Counted from the first letter of the stretch, positions 22,720 through 31,894 are shown. The stretch is 64,000 bases of DNA from CATOSP01 sp965197545 (GCA_965197545.1 CBDANJ010000007.1:1116001-1180000); one strand, 5' to 3'. The notes: generated by a model from the sequence alone, not told the origin. Program-made: numbers and translations.

Positions 22720-23919
22720 TCATCCGCTTAACAGACCGTGGCGGGTCAAGACCCTGGCGAGTTCGGCTATCCCTTCGGACACGGTTTCGGCGGTTGGGTG
22801 ACCGAAGCAGAGCCGGGCCATGTTTGTGCCGTTGCCTTCAGGTGAGAACATCGCGCCGTTGTAGTAGCCTACGCCCTCGGTGAATGCTTGCTCCTGGACC
22901 GCGGCGAGGTTCGTGCCCTCTGGCATGGTCATCCAAACGTAGAGGCCGCCTTCCGGCTTACTCCACGTTGCCGCGTCGCCGAAGTTCTCCCCTAGCGAGG
23001 CGAGCATCGCATCCCGTTTCGCCCTAAGCGCCTGGTTCTGGTCGTCGATGTGCCGGTACATGTCGTGCTTCAGGTATTCCTCGATGGCCAGGGCGGCGAA
23101 CTGGTTGACGCCGCTGGGTGTCTTGAAGCTGAAGGCCCGGCCCATGACGTCGGGAGGGGCGACCAGGTACCCCATGCGCATACCCGGCGCCACGATCTTG
23201 GAGAAGGAGCCGCAGTAAACAACGCGGCCCGAATCGTCCAGAGCATGGAACGAAGCCACGTCCTCACCTTCGAATCGCAGGTCGACATAACAATCGTCTT
23301 CGAAGATTGGTATGCCGTATTGTCCGGTGATCTCCAAAACCTTTTTTCGCCTCTCAAGGGTCATTGTCCAACCCAAAGGGTTTTGGAAGGTTGGGATTGT
23401 GTAGAGGAACTTGACGGTCTTACCCTTGTCCTTCAGGTCTTGGAGGGTGTCAGCCAACGCCTCGGGGACCATCCCATCGTCGTCGCATTTGACTGATACC
23501 ACCTCGGCCCCGTAGCGGCGCATCTGCCGCAGAGTGCCCAGGTAGACGTATTCCTCGGTCAGCAGGACATCTCCGGGATTGGTCATTGCCTGGATCAGCA
23601 TCCCGATGGCTTCGCCGGAGCCAGAGGTCAACACGACGTCTTCAATGGACACGTGGATGTCCCGGTCGCGGGCTAGCTTGTCCACTACCAGTTGCCTGAG
23701 GGAGGGCAATCCGGAAGGGTCGGGGTAATAGGCGAGGTCTTTTCCTTCCCGGTCCAGCGCCGTCTTGAGCGAGCTTACCAACTCGTTTAGGGGAAGGGTC
23801 TCCGGATCAGGATAGGCGACGGCAAAGTCGTACTTGGCCCTGCGGTTAGGGGCACGGGCGGTCACCGGCGCGTTATTGGCGAAGAAACTCTCATAGTTAA
23901 ACGGTTGAGCGGTTGCCAT
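22720..23919 (-). CDS. PLP-dependent aminotransferase, class I/II (2-aminoadipate/MocR-like branch)
   Basis: 399 aa. Fold-type I aminotransferase. The cofactor Lys lies in GSFSKIVAPGMRMGYL. The substrate/PLP segments are YYPDPSGLPSLRQLV, LTSGSGEAIGMLIQAM, PTFQNPLGWTM and PIFEDDCYVDLRFEG. The 'PDPSGLPSLRQ' and 'TFQNPLG' pattern is that of LysN/2-aminoadipate aminotransferases and the catalytic domain of MocR regulators, here without an N-terminal GntR domain. The start ATG has GGAGG about 8 bases upstream. Substrate unknown; broad-range transamination of 2-oxoacids is the safest call. A more typical aspartate-family paralogue sits at 36834. Confidence 0.87.
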   Translation of the reverse strand: MATAQPFNYESFFANNAPVTARAPNRRAKYDFAVAYPDPETLPLNELVSSLKTALDREGKDLAYYPDPSGLPSLRQLVVDKLARDRDIHVSIEDVVLTSGSGEAIGMLIQAMTNPGDVLLTEEYVYLGTLRQMRRYGAEVVSVKCDDDGMVPEALADTLQDLKDKGKTVKFLYTIPTFQNPLGWTMTLERRKKVLEITGQYGIPIFEDDCYVDLRFEGEDVASFHALDDSGRVVYCGSFSKIVAPGMRMGYLVAPPDVMGRAFSFKTPSGVNQFAALAIEEYLKHDMYRHIDDQNQALRAKRDAMLASLGENFGDAATWSKPEGGLYVWMTMPEGTNLAAVQEQAFTEGVGYYNGAMFSPEGNGTNMARLCFGHPTAETVSEGIAELARVLTRHGLLSG

Positions 23920-23938
23920 TGTGTTACCTCCTGTGCTC

Positions 23939-24262
23939 CTAGTATAAGCCTTCGTCAGAGAAAAATGGCTGGTCGTCGAATTCGCTACTTTGTCCGAGGA
24001 GCCGGCCGGTGCTGAGCAGGCATGCCCGGTACCATAGCACGAGTATGGCCCGGTCTATCTGGACTTGTGGAGGCCGTATCCGGCGGCCATGTTTGCTCGC
24101 CAGCCATCCGATGTAGCCGGTGGCAAAAAACTCCTCAAAGAATGGTGTGGGTTCAGCTTCAGAGGCCGCTTCCACCAACAGCTCTTGAGGCACCTGGGAG
24201 CAAAGAATATCCGGCTGGTCCCTGGCGATGTTTCTGTAGCGTTCTTCGTCGGATAAGTCCAT
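23939..24262 (-). CDS. Hypothetical protein
   Basis: A 107-aa frame with an acidic N-terminal half (MDLSDEERYRN, EAASEAEPTPFFEEFF) and one hydrophobic stretch (RAILVLWYRACLLSTG). No family recognised. There is no clear ribosome site before the ATG, and the frame lies between a hairpin (24300-24324) and the aminotransferase gene on the same strand. It may be a genuine small gene, a fragment of a decayed one, or a chance frame. Confidence 0.35.
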   Translation of the reverse strand: MDLSDEERYRNIARDQPDILCSQVPQELLVEAASEAEPTPFFEEFFATGYIGWLASKHGRRIRPPQVQIDRAILVLWYRACLLSTGRLLGQSSEFDDQPFFSDEGLY

Positions 24263-24299
24263 GTCTTTGGCTGGCTGTTAAAGAATGTCCTAAACAAGT

Positions 24300-24324
24300 T
24301 TGTGAGGGGCTTAGCCCCTCACAA
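24300..24324 (-). terminator. Hairpin, likely terminator after the NHL-DUF1501-DUF1800 operon
   Basis: Perfect 11-bp stem TTGTGAGGGGC / GCCCCTCACAA with a 3-nt loop. It lies about 75 bp downstream of the NHL gene stop. The minus-strand tail after the stem is ACTTGTTT, a poor U run, so termination strength is uncertain. Confidence 0.5.
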
Positions 24325-24397
24325 TAGGTCACGAAAGCCGGGCGGCGGAGGCGGCTGGAAATTCCCGGTAGCTCTAACCGCCGTGACACCTAGCGCG

Positions 24398-25462
24398 TCA
24401 CAGGTTGAGTTGTGGAACCATGTACTGGGACTGCTTGGTGTAGACCTGGAAACGGCTGCGTTGGGTGTCCATGATGATGAGCCGCCCGTTGGCGGCGTCG
24501 TACTCCACCGAAGTTGGTTGGGCGAAGCGCCATTCCGGTTCGGTGGTCCGGACTTCCCTGCGCCGTTTGATGTAGTCGGCATTGGCGTCCACGGTCATCT
24601 GAGCCCACAGGGACAACCGTTGAGCGTCTCCCAGAAGGCTGGTGAGGAACTTGCCGTCCCTGTCAAATATGTGGACCCTCCCCTGTTCCCAGCCGTTGGC
24701 GCTCCAGTCGCAAACGTAAACGTCGCCTTCTGGATCAACCGCTACGTCGGTGGGATAGTTGAACTGGCCCCGCTTCGTGCCGTGGCTGCCGAACTGGGCG
24801 ACGAATTCGCCGTCATTGGTGAATTTTTGCACCCGATGGTTGTTGAAGTCCGCGATGTAGACGAACCCCTGGAGGTCCACGGTGATGCCCCAGGGAGAAT
24901 CGAGTTCGCCCTCGCCCTTGCCGTGGCTGCCCCAAGAACCGAGAGCTTGTCCATCGGCAGTGAACTTACGGACCTGGTGTTGTCTACCGTCGGTGACGTA
25001 GAGCACGTCGTTGCCGTCGATGGCTATGCCCGCCGCGCCGTTGGGGCCGGGCTCGCCCTCTGAGACTGTGCTCCAATGGCCGAGGAACTGGCCATCTTTG
25101 TCGAACTTGGAAACGCGGTTCAACCACTCGTCGGTCACGAAAACGTTACCCTGGCTGTCCGAGGCGATGCCAGCGGGCCAAATGAGCTGACCGTCGGCAC
25201 TCCCATAGCGGCTGAACTCTCCGACGAAGGACTCTTCGCCGCCGGAGTCGCCGATGGTAACCTGGCTCACCCGCGCGCCGACGCCAGTGCGGTTCCAAGA
25301 GACGTTGCTGATGCTTTCGCTACCGCGGTTGACGATGTACAGGATGTTGTCGTTGCCGAGGGTGGCCGCGACGGGGTTGGAGAAGCCCATACCCGTTGCA
25401 GAACCACGGCCAACACTGTGGCTATAGTCGTAGGTCCTACCTGCGACTGTTTCTGTAAGCAT
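24398..25462 (-). CDS. NHL-repeat beta-propeller protein
   Basis: 354 aa made almost entirely of NHL repeats of about 45 residues. Examples are WPAGIASDSQGNVFVTD, GAAGIAIDGNDVLYVTD, SPWGITVDLQGFVYIADF and YPTDVAVDPEGDVYVCD, each followed by N-R-V/Q-KF and an FG-S-G-x-G turn. About six repeats are visible, enough for a closed propeller. There is no signal peptide or catalytic tail, so it is probably a binding or scaffold protein. It begins 10 bp after the DUF1501 gene and is the last gene of a minus-strand operon with DUF1501 and DUF1800. Confidence 0.85.
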   Translation of the reverse strand: MLTETVAGRTYDYSHSVGRGSATGMGFSNPVAATLGNDNILYIVNRGSESISNVSWNRTGVGARVSQVTIGDSGGEESFVGEFSRYGSADGQLIWPAGIASDSQGNVFVTDEWLNRVSKFDKDGQFLGHWSTVSEGEPGPNGAAGIAIDGNDVLYVTDGRQHQVRKFTADGQALGSWGSHGKGEGELDSPWGITVDLQGFVYIADFNNHRVQKFTNDGEFVAQFGSHGTKRGQFNYPTDVAVDPEGDVYVCDWSANGWEQGRVHIFDRDGKFLTSLLGDAQRLSLWAQMTVDANADYIKRRREVRTTEPEWRFAQPTSVEYDAANGRLIIMDTQRSRFQVYTKQSQYMVPQLNL

Positions 25463-25472
25463 TGATTTCTCC

Positions 25473-26603
25473 TTAACCCAGGAAGGGGAGCTTTTCGAAG
25501 GAGCCTTCGACCAGGGGCTTGGCGTCTAGGCCCATCCAGTCCTCGAGCAGGACGGAATAGATGCCGCGGAAGTCGTGGTTGGGTACCACGTCGCCCTGCT
25601 CCAGGTCCTTGGCAGCGAGGGAAGGCATCTCGGAGTACTGGCCGCCCTTAACGGGGTCTCCGATGACGAATGCGCCGCCGCCCGCGCCGTGGTCGGTGCC
25701 GGAGCCGTTGTCGTGGGTGCGGCGTCCGAACTCGGTGAAGAGCAGCATTACCACGTTGTCCGAGGCGTCGTGCTCTCTGAGGTCATCGAAGAAACACTCG
25801 ACTGCTTCGGAGACGTCCTTCCAGAGCTTGTCGTGCATACCGGTCTGGTTGGAGTGGGAGTCGAAGCTGCCGTGGTCGCAGTAGAGGACGCGGGTGCCGA
25901 ACCCGGCCTGGTGAATCTGCGAGATTCCCTTGAGCTTGGCGGCGATGGTGGTGTCCGGATACTCGACGGTGGAGGAGTACATCCTGGGGGCTTCCTTCAG
26001 GATGTCCGCGCCCTCCAGGGTGTCGAGGCCGGTCTGGCCCAAGTAGTCCATGACGGCGGAGGAGCCCATGACCGGGGAGTAGAGGCGGGCGAAGCGGTCC
26101 AGGATCTTGGAACGCTGTTGGGCCTCGGTGATGCCCGGGAGGAGGCCGTAGGACTCAAGGTTGTCGACGCAGGCGACTGGTACGCCAGGCATGGCCAGGG
26201 CGCGGAATAGCGAGGGGCCGAAGGAGACGGTTGTGAGGACGTTCTCCTTGTTGGGGTCGATCTCGCGGGTGGCGCGGCCCAACCAGCCCTCGGTGCCCAG
26301 CTTGTCCGGCTCGCAGGTATGCCAGATGTCCATGGAGCGGAAGTGGGAGCGCGGGGAGTTGGCGTAACCTACGCCGTGGATGACGGCGACGCTGCCCTGG
26401 TCGTAGAGGGACTTGATGGGACCCATCTCCGGGTGGAAGCCGATCTTGTCATCCAGGGGCAGGACGCGCTCTTCAGGGACGCCGACAACGGGGCGGTTCT
26501 CCCTGTAGAGGGGGTTGGAATAAGGGATGATGGTGTTCAGGTAGTCGTTGCCGCCGGTCATTTGCAGGACAACGAGGACCGGGTCTTTGTTGGACTGGGT
26601 CAT
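25473..26603 (-). CDS. DUF1501 family protein (sulfatase/alkaline-phosphatase-like fold)
   Basis: 376 aa from the ATG at 26603, chosen because GGAGG stands about 9 bases upstream; a longer frame starts at 26651. DUF1501 marks are VLVVLQMTGGNDYLNT near the N-terminus, HGVGYANSPRSHFRSMDIWHT, and the C-terminal metal-site-like segments YCDHGSFDSHSNQ and LFTEFGRRTHDNGSGTDHG. Unlike many homologues it lacks a Tat signal, so it may be cytoplasmic or exported with a partner. DUF1501 and DUF1800 genes are typically paired (known pattern); their biochemical role is undefined. Cotranscribed with DUF1800 upstream and NHL downstream. Confidence 0.87.
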   Translation of the reverse strand: MTQSNKDPVLVVLQMTGGNDYLNTIIPYSNPLYRENRPVVGVPEERVLPLDDKIGFHPEMGPIKSLYDQGSVAVIHGVGYANSPRSHFRSMDIWHTCEPDKLGTEGWLGRATREIDPNKENVLTTVSFGPSLFRALAMPGVPVACVDNLESYGLLPGITEAQQRSKILDRFARLYSPVMGSSAVMDYLGQTGLDTLEGADILKEAPRMYSSTVEYPDTTIAAKLKGISQIHQAGFGTRVLYCDHGSFDSHSNQTGMHDKLWKDVSEAVECFFDDLREHDASDNVVMLLFTEFGRRTHDNGSGTDHGAGGGAFVIGDPVKGGQYSEMPSLAAKDLEQGDVVPNHDFRGIYSVLLEDWMGLDAKPLVEGSFEKLPFLG

Positions 26604-26628
26604 TATTCGCCTTCCTCCGTAAGCTGAG

Positions 26629-27054
26629 TCAAGATATTTCGCCTTTATCATTCATCGAAGGTGGCGGTTCGGTGAATTCCTCATTCGCCGCCGCTTCTCT
26701 TCGCCGGTTCCACTCTTCCCATGCTGCCTGGGCTTCGGCTCTTCCTTCGGCTCTTCCTTCGGCTCGCCCTTCCGAGCGTCCTTGCATGTACCTTCTGCGC
26801 TTGTATTTCTCTGAAACCCACATCACGGTCTCCGATACGATGATGCTCTCCGCGGCTAGCGTAATTGTCCAGGGGCCAATGGCTTGACCGATCCCCATGA
26901 TTACCTCTGGCCAGTGACCGACTGGATATGAGGATACTTCATGCCAGATTACGAGGCCACACAACCCCGCGAACTGAAAGCTGAATAGAATGAGAAATAG
27001 TTCTTGGGTATCTTCCGGTACACTCCAGATTGCTGACCGCTGGCGGGTACGCAT
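26629..27054 (-). CDS. Small two-helix membrane protein with charged EPPPS tail
   Basis: 141 aa from the ATG at 27054; the frame is open to a TTG at 27150 and the true start is unsure. There are two hydrophobic segments (ELFLILFSFQFAGLCGLVIW and IGPWTITLAAESIIVSET). A low-complexity charged stretch follows, with GRAEGRAEGRAEA repeats, and then EEWNRRREAAANEEFTEPPPS. The same topology and tail recur in the gene at 55120, so this is a small local family. It sits between DUF1800 and DUF1501 on the same strand. No known family recognised. Confidence 0.6.
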   Translation of the reverse strand: MRTRQRSAIWSVPEDTQELFLILFSFQFAGLCGLVIWHEVSSYPVGHWPEVIMGIGQAIGPWTITLAAESIIVSETVMWVSEKYKRRRYMQGRSEGRAEGRAEGRAEAQAAWEEWNRRREAAANEEFTEPPPSMNDKGEIS

Positions 27055-27152
27055 CAGGAAATCAGCCGCCTCGCACTCAACAATCCCAAGAGAGATTAAA
27101 TCGGCTGGAGCCCGGCCCCGTCCCAACGGGGAGGAGACCGGGCTTCCCAAAC

Positions 27153-28556
27153 TTAGGCGTACTGGTACTCGCGCAGGGACACTATCAACTGGAGCAACTC
27201 GGCGACCCGCTCGGTGGAGGCGGCAACGGCGTCGTCGGAGTTCCAGTTGAAGTTTCCGGCTTCGGAAACGAACTCAATCAGTTCCCGGTGGCTCTCGTCA
27301 GCGACTTCCAGGGGGCCCAGCAGATCGAGGCAGCTATCCACCAACTGCTCGGGGGAAGTGGCGTTCTGCTCCCTGAGGCGGTTGATCATGGACTGAATGC
27401 CTGGGCGCTGGGTGTCGCCGATTAAGTCAGCGGTGAAGTTGACGCGGCGCATGAGGGAGCCGGAGTTGATCCACTCGGCGCCGGTGTGCCAACCCTCGAC
27501 GCTGGGGGGGTTGAGGAGGTCTTGGCCCATGTAGCAGGGCTGGCGGGAGAGGTCGCCCAGGCCGGGGGCTGGGAACTCTGCGCCGCCGACCAAGCGGAGG
27601 GTGCCGACGACCACTTCGGTGGGGCTCTTCAGCCTGGCGAAGCGGGCGTTTTTGAAGAAGTCGGAGTTGAACAGGACCTTGAGGGTGGATCTGATGTCGT
27701 AGTCGGACTCCATCAGCGTGTCGGCCAAGAGCTCGATGGCGTCCTGGTCCTTGGGGGGAGTCACGGCCCAGGCGGGGACCTGCGCTTCGTCGGCTACGAA
27801 GAAGTTGTAAAGGTGCCTGGCGATAAACTCGGCAGTGGCGGGTTGCTGGCAAACGATGTTGATGATGTCCTCACCGTCGAAGTTGCCAGTCTCGCCCAGG
27901 AAGGTCTTCTCGGTGTCGTCGTGGTCGTCTTCCTTGTATTCGAAGAACCAGTCGAAGCGGCCAATCGGACCACGTGGGAGTTTCGGCGTGATCGTCCAGC
28001 CGGTGAAGGCGCGGGAACACTCGCGGACGTCAACCTCGGTGTAGTTGCCCACACCCATGCTGAACAGTTCCAGAAGCTCGCGCCCCCAGTTCTCGTTTAC
28101 AGCGTCGGCATGGTTCTCACAGTTGTCGAGCCAGTAGATCATGGCTGGGCTCTTGGCCATTTCGACCAGAAGCTCCTTATACTTGCCCATCCCCTTCTCG
28201 CGGAAGAGCACCACCATGTCCTGAAGCTCGTCGTAGTGGTCTACCTTGGAGACTCCGGTGGCGAACAGCTGGTGCCAGAAGAGGGTCATCTTCTCTTCCA
28301 GGGGCCGCTTGGTGTTGAGCATGTCGTGCAACCACTCGGCCGCGCCCATGCCGGGAAGGGTACCCGGGCGCCAGGTCCAGGGGTGATAGCGCATCATCTC
28401 GGCCCGGTTGAGAGCCGGTTGATCTTCGGGGTTCAGAAGCTCTTCGACGGTCGCTTCGTAACCCTTGGCCGCCCTGGCTTCCAGCTCCTCCCGGTCTGCG
28501 CCAAATCCGGCCCGGCGCATTAGGTGAGCCATCAATGCGATGTCTTCTTGGCCCAT
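27153..28556 (-). CDS. DUF1800 family protein
   Basis: 467 aa. DUF1800 features are LMRRAGFGADREELEARAAKG at the N-terminus, EKMTLFWHQLFATG, the NENWGRELLELFSMGVGNYTE motif around residue 155, and the C-terminal PPSVEGWHTGAEWINSGSLM. The ATG follows GGAGG by about 8 bases. A run of seven G inside the gene (27503-27509) is in frame, a useful control for homopolymer accuracy. First gene of the DUF1800 / small membrane protein / DUF1501 / NHL operon, with a promoter-like pair at 28629-28655. Biochemical function is unknown for the whole family. Confidence 0.88.
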   Translation of the reverse strand: MGQEDIALMAHLMRRAGFGADREELEARAAKGYEATVEELLNPEDQPALNRAEMMRYHPWTWRPGTLPGMGAAEWLHDMLNTKRPLEEKMTLFWHQLFATGVSKVDHYDELQDMVVLFREKGMGKYKELLVEMAKSPAMIYWLDNCENHADAVNENWGRELLELFSMGVGNYTEVDVRECSRAFTGWTITPKLPRGPIGRFDWFFEYKEDDHDDTEKTFLGETGNFDGEDIINIVCQQPATAEFIARHLYNFFVADEAQVPAWAVTPPKDQDAIELLADTLMESDYDIRSTLKVLFNSDFFKNARFARLKSPTEVVVGTLRLVGGAEFPAPGLGDLSRQPCYMGQDLLNPPSVEGWHTGAEWINSGSLMRRVNFTADLIGDTQRPGIQSMINRLREQNATSPEQLVDSCLDLLGPLEVADESHRELIEFVSEAGNFNWNSDDAVAASTERVAELLQLIVSLREYQYA

Positions 28557-28628
28557 GCGGTCATCCTCCGATTAAAGAATACTCAAGCGTATATGACCCC
28601 CGAACCGGGGCCTGATCTCCCGACAAAT

Positions 28629-28655
28629 AGTATAGGCGCCAACTTTCGGTGTCAA
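28629..28655 (-). promoter_or_regulatory. Promoter-like element for the DUF1800 operon
   Basis: On the minus strand, TTGACA (28650-28655) and TATACT (28629-28634) are separated by 15 bp, slightly short of the ideal 17. It lies about 75 bp upstream of the DUF1800 start. Confidence 0.5.
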
Positions 28656-28785
28656 CCGAGTCTTGTCCTACAAGTGTGATACAGAGCCTCACCGAGGCGG
28701 GCGTGAGCCTTGTGCTAAGCTGGTATACGGTGGATACCCGCGCGGGTAGGTTGCCTCGAAACAGGCTGTATCCCTGAAGCCGGGA

Positions 28786-29850
28786 GTGGTCCGTTTGGAA
28801 CTATTGGGTGAAATCGCCGAAAGATTCCGACTCTTTGGCGAACTGGAATGTCCTGGAATGTCGCCGCTTTACGAGCGGCTGTCCCTTGGGGTCTCCAGCG
28901 ACCCGGAGGTGCTGGCAATTGCCGCGAATAGACGGGAGGGCCAGCCAGCGCCGAATCTCTTCTTCGCGGCGGTCCATGCCGTGTTGGCGAAGGAGAAGTC
29001 TCACCAGCTCGCGCAGTTTTATCCCGACCTATCGGAAGACCCGGACCGCGGCAACCCGTATCCCGCGTTTCGAGGTTTCTGTCTGGAATGGAGAGTGCGG
29101 ATCGAAGAGATTATCTCCGTGCGGGCAGTCCAGACCAATGTTGTCCGCCGGAGCGCACTTCTGCTCCCGGCGTTCGCACGAGCGATCGGAAGATCAGCAA
29201 GGAGGCCGGTCTCTTTACCGTTCTCTTTAATCGAGATAGGCGCCAGCGCGGGGCTCAACTTGTATTGGGACCGGTACGGCTATGATTACGGGGGAAGAGT
29301 CCGATGGGGAGACTCAACCTCACCAGTGCAATTGACCACCGCCGTTCAGGGCGAAATCGTACCGCCTGTACCCGATACCATCGTCAATATAGAGCGGCGG
29401 GTGGGGTTGGACCTGGAGCCGGTGTTCCTGGACAGCGAGGAGTCGGTCTCCTGGCTGCAGGCGCTCATCTGGCCCGAGAGACGCGACGAGGCCGAACTTC
29501 TGCGCCGGGCCATGGAGCTGGTACGCGCCGACCCTCCGCAGCTCTTATCGGGCGACGCCTTGGACCTGTTGCCGGAAGTGTTGGACGCCGTGCCGCCGGA
29601 AGCCACTCCGTGCATCTTCCATTCTCATACCCTGAACCAATTTCCTGCGGAGGCTCAGGAGAGGTTTGCCGGATTGGTGCGGGAATTCGGAGAGGGTAGG
29701 GACCTCCACCTCATCTCCCTGGAGAGCCGGCGCGGTCAGGATAACTCCGAGTTGGACCTGACCTCTTATCGCGACGGCGTCGCGACGTGGGAGCACCTGG
29801 CCACGTGCGACAGCCACGGATACCGCATCAGATGGCGTCTGCCCGCCTGA
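28786..29850 (+). CDS. DUF2332 family protein
   Basis: 354 aa. Begins at GTG (28786) or, with better ribosome-site spacing, TTG (28795). Typical DUF2332 segments are NLFFAAVHAVLA, YPAFRGFCLEW, QTNVVRRSALLLPAF, the Gly-rich LIEIGASAGLNLYWDRYGY (resembling a SAM-binding motif I), and IFHSHTLNQFPAEAQERF. The family is uncharacterised; the IEIGASAGLN motif suggests a methyltransferase-like Rossmann fold, which is inference. It stands alone between divergent and convergent neighbours. Confidence 0.82.
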   Translation: MVRLELLGEIAERFRLFGELECPGMSPLYERLSLGVSSDPEVLAIAANRREGQPAPNLFFAAVHAVLAKEKSHQLAQFYPDLSEDPDRGNPYPAFRGFCLEWRVRIEEIISVRAVQTNVVRRSALLLPAFARAIGRSARRPVSLPFSLIEIGASAGLNLYWDRYGYDYGGRVRWGDSTSPVQLTTAVQGEIVPPVPDTIVNIERRVGLDLEPVFLDSEESVSWLQALIWPERRDEAELLRRAMELVRADPPQLLSGDALDLLPEVLDAVPPEATPCIFHSHTLNQFPAEAQERFAGLVREFGEGRDLHLISLESRRGQDNSELDLTSYRDGVATWEHLATCDSHGYRIRWRLPA

Positions 29851-29877
29851 ACGTCCCGGAAAGCTACCTATGTCCGC

Positions 29878-31251
29878 CTAGCCCTGCCCCATCAGGAGAC
29901 CGGCCGCGCGCTGTATGTCTTCCAATTCCTCGATCGACTGCAAGGAACTGACTAATTCTTCGGTGACCGCGCTCGAAAGGGTGGTGTGGGCGCAATCCCG
30001 GAATTTGGCCACAATCTCCGGCATCGTTACACCCCGTAGCGCCCCTTCCTGGATTCTGTCCGACCTGCCGGAGAGCACCTCTCCGTTCTGGAGGTGGACA
30101 TCCACCTGGTTAAACGCCTCGGTCCAACTGGGCTGACCCACGTATTCGGGACTACGGCGCATGGTGACCTTGGGTATCATGGCCTGGGCGTCTTGACGAA
30201 GCACTTGATCGTCGGTGAACGTGCCAAGACCAATCTTCCCGTCGATCAGCGCGGCAGACAGGCAGTATTGCATACTGAACTTGCCTTCCAGGGAGCTTTG
30301 AGGGCGGTCGTGGATCAAGGACCGGGGAGGATCGAAGTCAACGATTACGTCGATCCGGTCCACCTGGGTTGGGTCTATGCTGGTTTGGCCCATAATATCG
30401 GTGATGGCATCCAATGCCAGGTGTGCGCTGCCGCAGCAGGGGTACTTCTTGACCTCCACTCCCGAGTCGACCAGGTAACAGGTGGAGCCGAGGCTGCGGG
30501 CCATCCTGTCCATGTCGTAGCCCTCACCACCGGAGAATGCGTGGATGAACCCGAACCGGCCTTCCAAGGCGTCGACGCTGGCAGTAAATCCGGCCTTGAC
30601 CATCTTGGCCGCCGTGACCCCGGTGCGGCATGCGGCCCCTGCGTGGAACGGTTTTGTCATGGTGCCGAAGTTCTGACGCAACCCGGAAGCCTGGGACGCG
30701 GCCAGGGAGATGGCCATCGCCGTCTGGCGCTGGTCCAGTCCGACGATACGGGATGCGGCCACCGCCGCCCCCAAAGCGCCCAGGGGCCCGGTGGGGTGCC
30801 AGCCCAACTCGTCGGAGTAGGCCACGCTCATTCCCTCGCCGATGCAGCACGAGACTTCAAACCCCAGGATATACGCCAAAAGCAGGTCACGCCCCGACGC
30901 GCCCATCTCTTCGGCCAGGGCCATAGCGCCTGGAAGAAGCACGGCGGTCGGGTGACCTTTGATCGCCCGTGTGATGTCATCGTAGTCTAAGGCGTGGGCC
31001 ATTGCCCCGTTTATGAGTGAGGCGTCGGCGGAGGATGTCTTGAAGCCGCGGCCAATTACGCTGGCGACCCCTTGGCCGCTGGCGGGTCTGACAAAGTCTT
31101 CCAGTATCTCCGCCAGTGGTTCGTCGTGGCCGGCCAGCATACAACCCAGGCAGTCGATAATCGCGCCCTTTGCCGCGTGGACTCCATCGGGTGGAAAGTC
31201 CTCCAAGCCGGAGTTTACAACGTACTCGGCGATTTGCCCGGTGAGATTCAT
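29878..31251 (-). CDS. MmgE/PrpD family protein (2-methylcitrate dehydratase-like)
   Basis: 457 aa, normal length. The helical domain carries DCLGCMLAGHDEPL, GAMAHALDYDDITRAIKGHP and LAYILGFEVSCCIGEG. The middle has GWHPTGPLGALGAAVAAS. The C-terminal lid has VKKYPCCGSAHLALDAI. The family includes 2-methylcitrate dehydratase, cis-aconitate decarboxylase and many uncharacterised enzymes of organic acid breakdown; the substrate cannot be assigned. No prpB/prpC genes are nearby, so propionate metabolism is not supported by context. Confidence 0.87.
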   Translation of the reverse strand: MNLTGQIAEYVVNSGLEDFPPDGVHAAKGAIIDCLGCMLAGHDEPLAEILEDFVRPASGQGVASVIGRGFKTSSADASLINGAMAHALDYDDITRAIKGHPTAVLLPGAMALAEEMGASGRDLLLAYILGFEVSCCIGEGMSVAYSDELGWHPTGPLGALGAAVAASRIVGLDQRQTAMAISLAASQASGLRQNFGTMTKPFHAGAACRTGVTAAKMVKAGFTASVDALEGRFGFIHAFSGGEGYDMDRMARSLGSTCYLVDSGVEVKKYPCCGSAHLALDAITDIMGQTSIDPTQVDRIDVIVDFDPPRSLIHDRPQSSLEGKFSMQYCLSAALIDGKIGLGTFTDDQVLRQDAQAMIPKVTMRRSPEYVGQPSWTEAFNQVDVHLQNGEVLSGRSDRIQEGALRGVTMPEIVAKFRDCAHTTLSSAVTEELVSSLQSIEELEDIQRAAGLLMGQG

Positions 31252-31336
31252 GGAGAGTCTCCTTAATTATGGACGCCGGTTCTTGGCGGCTCCAATTGTC
31301 ACCACGAGGTGGACGTGCGGCAATACTGGGCCGCGG

Positions 31337-31894
31337 TTACCGCCGCCGCCGGAACAGGCGCCAGACGGGGGACGTGAAGCCGGGCAGGAGTTCGCTGCCG
31401 TCGAGAAACTCATCCTCGCGCAGGATCACCGGCGCGGCGTTGGGGCGGTATATGGCGACGGTGGTGGTGGACGGGTCGGCCACCCATACCTGTTGGGAGC
31501 CGTAGCTGAGCCACATGTACGCATTGGCGGCCATTTCAGGGTACGAATTGCTGGGCGACTTGACCTCCACGGCCAGGTCGGGAGCCAGTTCGGGGAAGCC
31601 TTCGACACCTTCAGGCAGGTGGCCGGGCGCAAACCACGCCACGTCCGGGGCGCGCACGGTGTCAGGGTCGCGGTCCAGACGATAGCCTGTTTCCGCGGTC
31701 AGGGTATATCCGTAGTCATTGGATATGGCATAGTGGACCAAAGCGTAGTCGATGAGGCTTGCTACTATGCCTTGGGATTTTCCAGCGGGCATCTTTTCAA
31801 CCAGTACTCCACGGATAAGCTCATACCGCCTGCCGTCGCCCCGGGGCAGCAACAGCAGTTCGTCGGCGGTAATCAATTGGCGCGTAGTAGTCAT
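31337..31894 (-). CDS. Uma2-family (DUF820) putative nuclease
   Basis: 185 aa from the ATG at 31894; the frame is open to 31942. Starts with TRQLITADELLLLPRGDGRRYELIRG, the usual Uma2 entry. The PD-(D/E)XK-like core has the Asp in RAPDVAWF and the Glu-x-Lys in DLAVEVKSPSN, followed by AYMWLSYGSQQVWVADP. Uma2 proteins are abundant in cyanobacteria and Chloroflexota, and their role is not settled. A second, diverged copy is at 36250. Confidence 0.85.
   Translation of the reverse strand: MTTTRQLITADELLLLPRGDGRRYELIRGVLVEKMPAGKSQGIVASLIDYALVHYAISNDYGYTLTAETGYRLDRDPDTVRAPDVAWFAPGHLPEGVEGFPELAPDLAVEVKSPSNSYPEMAANAYMWLSYGSQQVWVADPSTTTVAIYRPNAAPVILREDEFLDGSELLPGFTSPVWRLFRRRR

Noticed and set aside
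27486..28523. 345-codon plus-strand open frame
   Set aside because: Antisense shadow of the DUF1800 gene; no motifs, Val/Gly/Leu-rich composition typical of reverse-complement frames.
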